Source: Deltaproteobacteria bacterium (GTDB lineage Bacteria; JADJOY01). Taken from it: DNA of 64,000 bases. Position 1 is the stretch's first letter. Each line of letters starts with the position of its first letter. The notes below the pieces were generated by a model. That model saw only the letters and a list, made by a program, of their open reading frames with translations, searched no databases and had not been told where the DNA came from. This document shows, piece by piece, positions 58,509 through 64,000 of the stretch. Location of the stretch: the NCBI GenBank assembly GCA_016713535.1, contig JADJOY010000028.1:1-64000 (forward strand), given 5' to 3'. The translations under genes were made by a program, and so were the position numbers.

Positions 58509-59348
58509 TCACACGCCGAGGAGCGTTCGCACCACGTCGCTCTCGACGATCCGCAGCGCCATGGCCCGGAACTCCTCCTGACCCGTGGGCGCTTCGAGGA
58601 GCACGGCGGGCTCACCGGCCGCCGCGGCGCTCGGCACGTGGACGCGCCGCGAGGCGAGGTCGTAGACCCCGAACACCGCGCGCAGGTCGGCGCCCGCGAC
58701 CGCGAAGTTCTCGCGCAGGATCGACGCCATCAGCGCGGCGTTGATCGCCACCGCGGTCTCGATGAGCGCGGCCCGGTATGCGGGGCGCGAGGTGACGTCC
58801 TCACCCCAGCGAACCGCGAGGCTGCGCGCTGCACCGCGCACCGCCGGGAAGAGCGCGTTCACGATCGAGCGGATCTGATGGCTCGAGGAGAGCTCGAGGT
58901 ACTCGACGGGCGTGATGAACATGTCGACGGCCGCGGTCACCGCACCGCACTGGCTGTGGCCGAGGACCACGATCAGCTTGAGGCTGTCGCCGAGGTGGCC
59001 GATCGCGTAGTCGACGCTACCGAGCTGCTCGGGGCCGAGGACGTTGCCCGCGACCCGCACCACGAACAGCTCGTCGCAGCGGCGGTTGAAGACCAGCTCG
59101 GTCGGCACGCGCGCGTCGGAGCAGCCCACGACCACCGCGAACGGATGCTGGTCGACCACCTGGCCGGGGGCGGCGAGGCCGAGGTCGGCGAGATCGATCG
59201 GCACCACGTGCCTGCCCTCGGCGAGGGTCGCGAGCGCCACGAACTCGGCGTTGCCGTCCACGAGCCAGCGCATCGCCTCGCCGGCGTCTGTGGGCAGGCG
59301 GCGCGTCGACGGCAGCGCGGGATCGTAGCGATAGATGATCTCGAGCAC
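58509..59348 (-). CDS. Beta-class carbonic anhydrase
   Basis: About 279 aa. Zinc and active-site motifs are complete: CSDARVPTEL (Cys, Asp, Arg) and GHSQCGAV (His, Cys). RVAGNVLGPEQLGSVDYAIG is the usual next block. Beta-carbonic anhydrases interconvert CO2 and bicarbonate as zinc dimers or tetramers. GTG 59348 starts the conserved part (VLEIIYRYD); longer reading is unlikely. It is the last gene of a minus-strand run after the DUF4136 lipoprotein. Confidence 0.92.
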   Translation of the reverse strand: MLEIIYRYDPALPSTRRLPTDAGEAMRWLVDGNAEFVALATLAEGRHVVPIDLADLGLAAPGQVVDQHPFAVVVGCSDARVPTELVFNRRCDELFVVRVAGNVLGPEQLGSVDYAIGHLGDSLKLIVVLGHSQCGAVTAAVDMFITPVEYLELSSSHQIRSIVNALFPAVRGAARSLAVRWGEDVTSRPAYRAALIETAVAINAALMASILRENFAVAGADLRAVFGVYDLASRRVHVPSAAAAGEPAVLLEAPTGQEEFRAMALRIVESDVVRTLLGV

Positions 59349-59368
59349 GGGGTACCTCCACGCCGCGC

Positions 59369-59900
59369 TCAGCGCGGCAGCGCCTCGAACATCTTCTTCA
59401 CCGCGTGATCGATCCGCGACTGCACCTCGTCCGCGGGCCGTCCCTCGGCGCTGGCGGCCGCGTTGGCGCGCCCGAGCCAGAGTGGAGCGCCGCTGCGGCC
59501 GTCGAAGATCTCCACCACCAGCTCGGCGGTCGAGACGTCGAGCGCCGCCGGCTCGGCGCCGGCGCTCGGCCTGGAGCGGCACCTGGCGGATCGCCACCGC
59601 GATCTTGTAGCGCACCAGCGCGTCCGGCTGGCCGACCGCGAAGCGCATGCCGCGAGCGCCGAGCTCGCGGCCGATCGAGTCGCGCAGCACCTGCTCGACG
59701 TCGAACGCCGGCGCTGTCCAGATCCCGGCGGGATCGGAGAGCGTCGCAACGCCGGGTGCCCACGCGTAGGTGGGGAAGCGGCTCGCGGCGAAGCCGTTCA
59801 TGGGCAGCGACGCGACCTGGATGTCGTGGGTGCTCGCCGCGCAGCCCGTGAAGAGCGCCACCAGCGCCAGCGCGTGTGCCGCGTGCGCCACGCGCCTCAT
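59369..59900 (-). CDS. DUF4136 lipoprotein (one frame slip)
   Basis: About 177-aa lipoprotein. Signal with lipobox LFTGCAAST. The N-terminal part (RFPTYAWAPGVATLSDP, LRDSIGRELGARGMRFAV) and, after a slip near 59570, the part ending TAELVVEIFDGRSGAPLWLG and MFEALPR are typical of DUF4136. The ATG shares a base with the stop of the dehydrogenase gene (TGATG). Function unknown. Confidence 0.75.
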
Positions 59901-61108
59901 CACTTCGCCACCTTCATGCCGTAGCTCTTGAGGATGCGCCGCGCCACCGCCTCGACGTGGACCTCGTCGGCGCCGTCGTAGATGCGCGCCGCGCGCTCGT
60001 GCGCCCACCAGAACGCGAGCGGCGTGTCGTCGGTGACGCCGAGCCCGCCGAGGGTCTGGATGGCGCGGTCGAGGACCCGCTGCAGCGTGCGCGCCACCGT
60101 GAACTTGATGAGCGAGATGTCCTCGCGCGCCGCGTACACCCCTTCCTTCTCGATCCGCCACGCCGCGTGCAGCACCATCAGCCGCGCGGCGTTGATCTCG
60201 GCGCGGCTCTCGGCGATCCAGCCCTGCACGAGCTGCTTCATGCCGAGCGGCCGCCCCGGCGAGAGCTCACGGGTGGCGGCATGGCGGCACATGATGTCGA
60301 AGGCGCGCTCGCAGATGCCGATCCAGCGCATGCAGTGGTGGATGCGACCCGGGCCGAGGCGCATCTGCGCGATCGCGAAGCCCATGCCGCGCCCACCGAG
60401 CAGGTTGGCGAGCGGCACGCGCGCGCCGTGGTAGGCGACCTCGCCGTGGCTCGCCCAGTCGCCGCCGCGGTGGCCCATCACCGAGAGGTTACCGATCAGC
60501 TCGAAGCCCGGTGTGTTCGTGGGCACGATGATCATGCTGGCGCGCTGGTGCGGCTCGGCGGCGTCCGGCTCGGTGACCGCCATGCAGATCGCGAACGCCG
60601 CGCCGTCAGCCGAGGACGAGAACCACTTGTGGCCGCGGACCACCCACTCGTCGCCCTCCTGGACGGCGGTGGTGCCGAGCCACACCGGGTTCGAGCCCGC
60701 GAACTCGGGCTCGGTCATGGTGAAGCAGCTCCGGGTCTCCCCCTTGACCAGCGGCTCGAGGAAGCGCGCCTTCTGCTCCTCGGTGCCGTACTCCATCAGG
60801 ATCTCGATGTTGCCCACGTCCGGCGCCTGGCAGTTGAAGACGTAGTGGCCGATCGGGCTCTTCCCCAGCTCCTCGCTCATGTGCGCGAACTCGGTGAGCG
60901 AGAGCCCCGTGCCGCCGTGCGCCTCCGGGATGTAGGCCGCCCACAGGCCGGTCTCCTTGGCGCGGGCGCGCGCTTGCTTGAGCGCCGCCAGCGACTCCTT
61001 GAAGCCGGTCGCGGCCACCTCGCGCTCGAGCGGCAGCACCTCGCGCGCCATGAAGTCGCGCAGCGTCGAGCGAATCCCCTCCACCCGCGGCGTCGGCGAG
61101 AAATCCAT
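59900..61108 (-). CDS. Acyl-CoA dehydrogenase
   Basis: 402-aa flavoenzyme. Blocks: GLWAAYIPEAHGGTGLSLTE, TMTEPEFAGSNPVWLGTTA (FAD and substrate contacts), GHKWFSSSADGAAFAICMAV, FAIAQMRLGPGRIHHCMRWI and RIYDGADEVHVEAVARRIL. It belongs to the ACAD10/11-like branch, in which an Asp is thought to be the base. ATG 61108, with GGGAGG upstream, was chosen over the longer reading. First gene of a minus-strand operon with DUF4136 and carbonic anhydrase. Confidence 0.92.
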   Translation of the reverse strand: MDFSPTPRVEGIRSTLRDFMAREVLPLEREVAATGFKESLAALKQARARAKETGLWAAYIPEAHGGTGLSLTEFAHMSEELGKSPIGHYVFNCQAPDVGNIEILMEYGTEEQKARFLEPLVKGETRSCFTMTEPEFAGSNPVWLGTTAVQEGDEWVVRGHKWFSSSADGAAFAICMAVTEPDAAEPHQRASMIIVPTNTPGFELIGNLSVMGHRGGDWASHGEVAYHGARVPLANLLGGRGMGFAIAQMRLGPGRIHHCMRWIGICERAFDIMCRHAATRELSPGRPLGMKQLVQGWIAESRAEINAARLMVLHAAWRIEKEGVYAAREDISLIKFTVARTLQRVLDRAIQTLGGLGVTDDTPLAFWWAHERAARIYDGADEVHVEAVARRILKSYGMKVAK

Positions 61109-61290
61109 GAGCAGCCTCCCGAGATCGATGCCGGCGCGGCGGCGGACGGCCCGAGCATAGGCCAAGCCGGTACGGAATTCGCCCGGCACCGGCCCACGGG
61201 CGCGCGATCCGTCGAACCACCCGCGCCCGCCACGCCCGGGAAGACAAGTGCCGCCGACGGCGCTACAACAACGGGTCTCGCTCTCGCTAC

Positions 61291-61366
61291 GAGCCCGTAG
61301 CTCAGTTGGTAGAGCATCGGACTTTTAATCCGTTGGTCGCGCGTTCGAATCGCGCCGGGCTCACCA
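61291..61366 (+). tRNA. tRNA-Lys (anticodon UUU)
   Basis: 76 bases including an encoded CCA. Acceptor GAGCCCG pairs with CGGGCTC, the D arm is in GCTCAGTTGGTAGAGC, the anticodon loop is CTTTTAA with anticodon TTT, and the T arm is GCGCG-TTCGAAT-CGCGC. Clear cloverleaf. The open frame across it is not a gene. Confidence 0.97.
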
Positions 61367-61956
61367 CTCTCAGAAACTCTCCGGACCCCGCCCCGGGGTC
61401 GCGACTCCACCCCAGGATCTCGTCCCCGATCTGGCCGCGAATTCGCCCCGGGAGCGCCCTGAAATCTGCCCCTTTCGGCGTGGAGTTCGGGCCTCTGGTG
61501 GCCTATTTTTCGCGGAAATTTCGCGAAAACCGGCTGTGGAGCTTTAGCTTTACAAAATCTGTAAAGCATCAGCTAGACGATTTTGTATAGCATCAGCTTT
61601 ACAGACCGGCCGGCGGCGCCTCACCCGCGCAGGCGGAGCGAGCAGGCTGCGCACGAATGCGCGATGTGCGCATCCGTGAGCACATCGAGCAGCGGCCCGC
61701 ACCCGTCGGCTTGGGGCGTCCGAGCGCACGATGCGACACTCGCCGGCCGCATGTCGAAACAGGAACCGACGGAGGCCGATGACGGCGCCCGTGCGGCTCC
61801 CGCCGTCAGCCGGCGCGCGCGGGGGAGTCGCGCCACGCGCCGGTCCGCAGGTCGCACCGCCGGCGCCACCATCGGTCGACATCTCCGTCACCGGGTCGAC
61901 AGACTCGTGCGCGATCGTCCCGACTTTCCGTCCCCCCGACCGTCGAGGAGACTTGC
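61367..61956. other. tRNA-Lys downstream region with several inverted and direct repeats, no gene
   Basis: Two AT-rich palindromes: TTTTCGCG-GAAATTT-CGCGAAAA (61507-61529) and GCTTTACA-AAATC-TGTAAAGC (61547-61567). A direct repeat GCATCAGCT occurs at 61566-61574 and 61590-61598 with an AT-rich spacer; then GCTTTACAG again. This is the most AT-rich patch of the window. The remaining 350 bases before the receptor gene hold no convincing frame. Uses could be regulation of the receptor gene, a tRNA-adjacent integration scar or a terminator. Confidence 0.55.
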
Positions 61957-64000
61957 ATGCACCGCGTCGATCTCCAGCCGTCCGCGCCATCGAGCTCCCC
62001 GGGCAGAGGCGCCGGCAAGCTCGCGCTCCTCGTCGTCTGCGCGACACTCGCGGCCGCAGGCGACGCAGCGCTCGCCGATGACGGGATCGCGCCGGCGCGA
62101 GCCACGGCGGCCGACACCGAAACCGTCGTGGTCACCGCGACGCGCACCGCCGCCGACCCGTTCGAGCTGCCGTTCACCACCCACGCCGTCGGCGAGGAGC
62201 GCATGAGCGACGAGCGGTCGATCCGCTCGTTCCCCGACGCGCTCGCCGAGATCCCCGGCATCTACCTCCAGCGCAGCTCGTACGGCCAAGCTTCGCCGTA
62301 CCTGCGCGGCTTCACCGGCTTCCGTACGCTGCTCCTGATCGAGGGCATCCGCCTCAACAACTCGGTCTTTCGCGAGGGTCCGAACCAGTACTGGAGCACC
62401 GTCGACCCGCTCACGGTGGAACGCGTCGAGGCCGTGCTCGGGCCGGGTTCGGTGCTCTACGGCAGCGACGCGATCGGCGGCACGGTGAACGCGATCACCC
62501 GCTCGCCCGATCGAAGTACCGACGCACCGGCCGCCGCACCCGGTGCCTACGGGCGCTACGCGAGCGCCGAGGGCTCGGCCACGCTGCGCGGCGAGCTCGG
62601 CGGGGCGCCGCTGGCCGGCCTCGGCGTCCTCGGCGGAGTGTCGTGGCGCGACTTCGACGACCTGGTGGCGGGGCGCGGCACCGGTGAGCTACCGGGCACC
62701 GCGTACGACGAGCTCGACGGCGACGCCAAGCTCGTCTACGCGCTCCGCGACGACCTCGACCTGGTGCTGGGGTGGCAGCGGGTGTTCCAGGACGACGTGC
62801 CGCGCACCCACGCGACCGCGGACGCCATCTCCTTCCGTGGCACCACCCTCGGCTCGGATCGCCGCCGCGACACCGATCAGGAGCGGCAGCTCGGCTACGC
62901 CCAGGCGCGCTACGCGCCGCGCGGCGAGTGGCTGCACGACGCGACCCTGAGCCTCTCGTACCAAGCCCAGAGCGAGGAGGAGGTGCGGGTGCGCGGCTCC
63001 GGCGCCCGCGAGATCCAGGATCTCGACGTCGGCACGCTGGGACTCTGGGCCCAGGCGACGAGCCCGGTGCCGTACGGCACGCTCACCTACGGCGCCGAGT
63101 GGTACCACGACGACGTGCAGTCGTCCTTCGTCGCCCAGGACGCGGCGGGCGTGCCGGTCGGCGAGGCGCGCCGCGGCGCGGTGGCCGACGACTCGCGGTA
63201 CGACCTCGTCGGACTCTACGTGCAGGACGTCATCCCGCTGGGCGAGGCGTTCGAGACCCACCTCGGCGGGCGCTGGAACCTGGCGGCGGTCGATGCCGAC
63301 GACGTCGACCCCGACCGCGGCGATGCGATCGAGCTCGGCCCGGTCGACGAGAGCTACTCGGCGCTGGTGGGCAGCCTGCGCGGCGTGTGGCGAGTGGCCG
63401 AGGGGTGGCGGCTCTTCGCCGGGGCTTCGCAGGGCTTCCGCGCCCCAACCTCTCGGACCTCACTCGCTTCGAGGTCAACGCGGCGAGCGGCGAGTTCGAG
63501 GTCCCGGCTCCCGACCTCGACCCCGAGAAGTACGTGTCGCTCGAGGGCGGCGCGCGCTACGCCGGCGGACGGCTCGAGGCATGGGGGTCCTACTACTACA
63601 CGTTCATCGAGGGCCTCATCGTGCGCTTCCCCACCGGCCGCGAGGTCGATGGCGGGCCGGAGTTCAGCAAGGCCAACGTCGGCGACGGGTACATGAACGG
63701 CGTCGAGCTCGGCTCGCGGGTGCGCGTGCTCGACGACGTCTCGCTCTACGGCTCGTTCGCGTGGGTGGAGGGGACCGCCGACTCCATCGTCGACGGAGAA
63801 CAGATCCGCGAGCCGCTCTCCCGGATCCAGCCGCCGTGGGCGCTCGTGGGCGCGCGCTGGAACTCGTCCGACGGCCGCTGGTGGGGCGAGCTGGAAGCGA
63901 CCTTCGCCGGCGACGCCGACCGGCTCGCCGCCCGCGACGTCGCCGATACCCAGCGCATCCCCCCGGGCGGCACGCCAGGCTACGAGGTGCTGGCGCTGCG
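61957..64000 (+). CDS. TonB-dependent receptor, 3' end beyond the window (one frame slip)
   Basis: At least 680 aa visible. Leader to about residue 45 (AAAGDAALADDG), TonB-box-like TETVVVTATRTAADPFELP, plug blocks SPYLRGFTGFRTLLLIEGIR and VERVEAVLGPGSVLYGSDAI, then the barrel. The frame slips near 63447 at a CCCC run in FRAP-NLSDLTRFEVN; the other frame continues to the window end (YEVLAL). GAGGAGAC lies upstream of ATG 61957. It resembles the receptor at 53640-55757 in plan but not closely in sequence. Confidence 0.85.

Noticed and set aside
61306-61590. Open frame across the tRNA-Lys gene
   Set aside because: It covers the tRNA and AT-rich repeats; the translation has no protein character.

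Overview
The window is a very GC-rich bacterial chromosome segment with tightly packed genes, many 1-4 base start/stop overlaps (ATGA, GTGA, TGATG), Gram-negative outer-membrane functions (TonB-dependent receptors, a lipid A-type acyltransferase, many lipoproteins) and families typical of uncultured soil or sediment Myxococcota/Desulfobacterota-like lineages (SDR-sulfotransferase fusion, acetoacetate-decarboxylase-like protein, PF10118 hydrolase, P450, sigma-54 two-component system). The lineage is inferred from gene content only. No phage, insertion sequence, plasmid or CRISPR array is visible. One tRNA-Lys(UUU) is present.

Layout. 0-3.6 kb: minus-strand operon of SDR, M28 peptidase, GntR regulator and an unknown protein. 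3.9-9.5 kb: plus-strand run of a fatty-acid-hydroxylase-type membrane enzyme, secreted glycosidases (GH5-like, a GH29 remnant, GH43, a GH43 remnant) and an extracellular lipase. 9.8-14.9 kb: operon of SDR-sulfotransferase fusion, class III aminotransferase and epimerase, facing a TetR regulator across a small operator. 15-20.8 kb: VOC protein, beta-roll repeat protein, SDR, FAD oxidoreductase, then a damaged TetR/P450/amidohydrolase stretch. 21-27.1 kb: the most coherent module, with a GcvH-like membrane protein, a four-cluster FeS protein fused to an NrfD-type quinone-site domain, a periplasmic haem-motif sensor kinase and a sigma-54 activator, behind a candidate -24/-12 promoter with upstream dyads. 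27.2-32.7 kb: archaemetzincin, YgbA, PpnP, and a TetR-controlled operon (ADC-like, VOC, alpha/beta hydrolase, PF10118) with two perfect operators. 32.8-37.6 kb: MoaD-like protein, BNR propeller and a large AAA/TPR regulator. 37.8-45.4 kb: small membrane peptide, endoglycoceramidase-like GH5, DoxX, ABC exporter, TM2 protein, glycosyltransferase-like membrane protein, DUF488. 45.4-53.6 kb: receptor-type Ser/Thr kinase with an SGNH lipoprotein, LpxL-like acyltransferase, a three-gene ABC exporter and a second hydroxylase. 53.6-64 kb: TonB receptor, small proteins, a clan-A glycosidase, carbonic anhydrase, DUF4136 lipoprotein, acyl-CoA dehydrogenase, tRNA-Lys and a second TonB receptor cut by the window end.

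A caveat governs the whole annotation. More than twenty otherwise well-conserved genes carry a single reading-frame slip, often at a G or C run. That fits indel errors in a consensus sequence better than real decay, so these genes are annotated across the slip. Separately, at least four places join the start of one gene to the end of another, or remove both 5' ends of a divergent pair. These are either real deletions or misassemblies.
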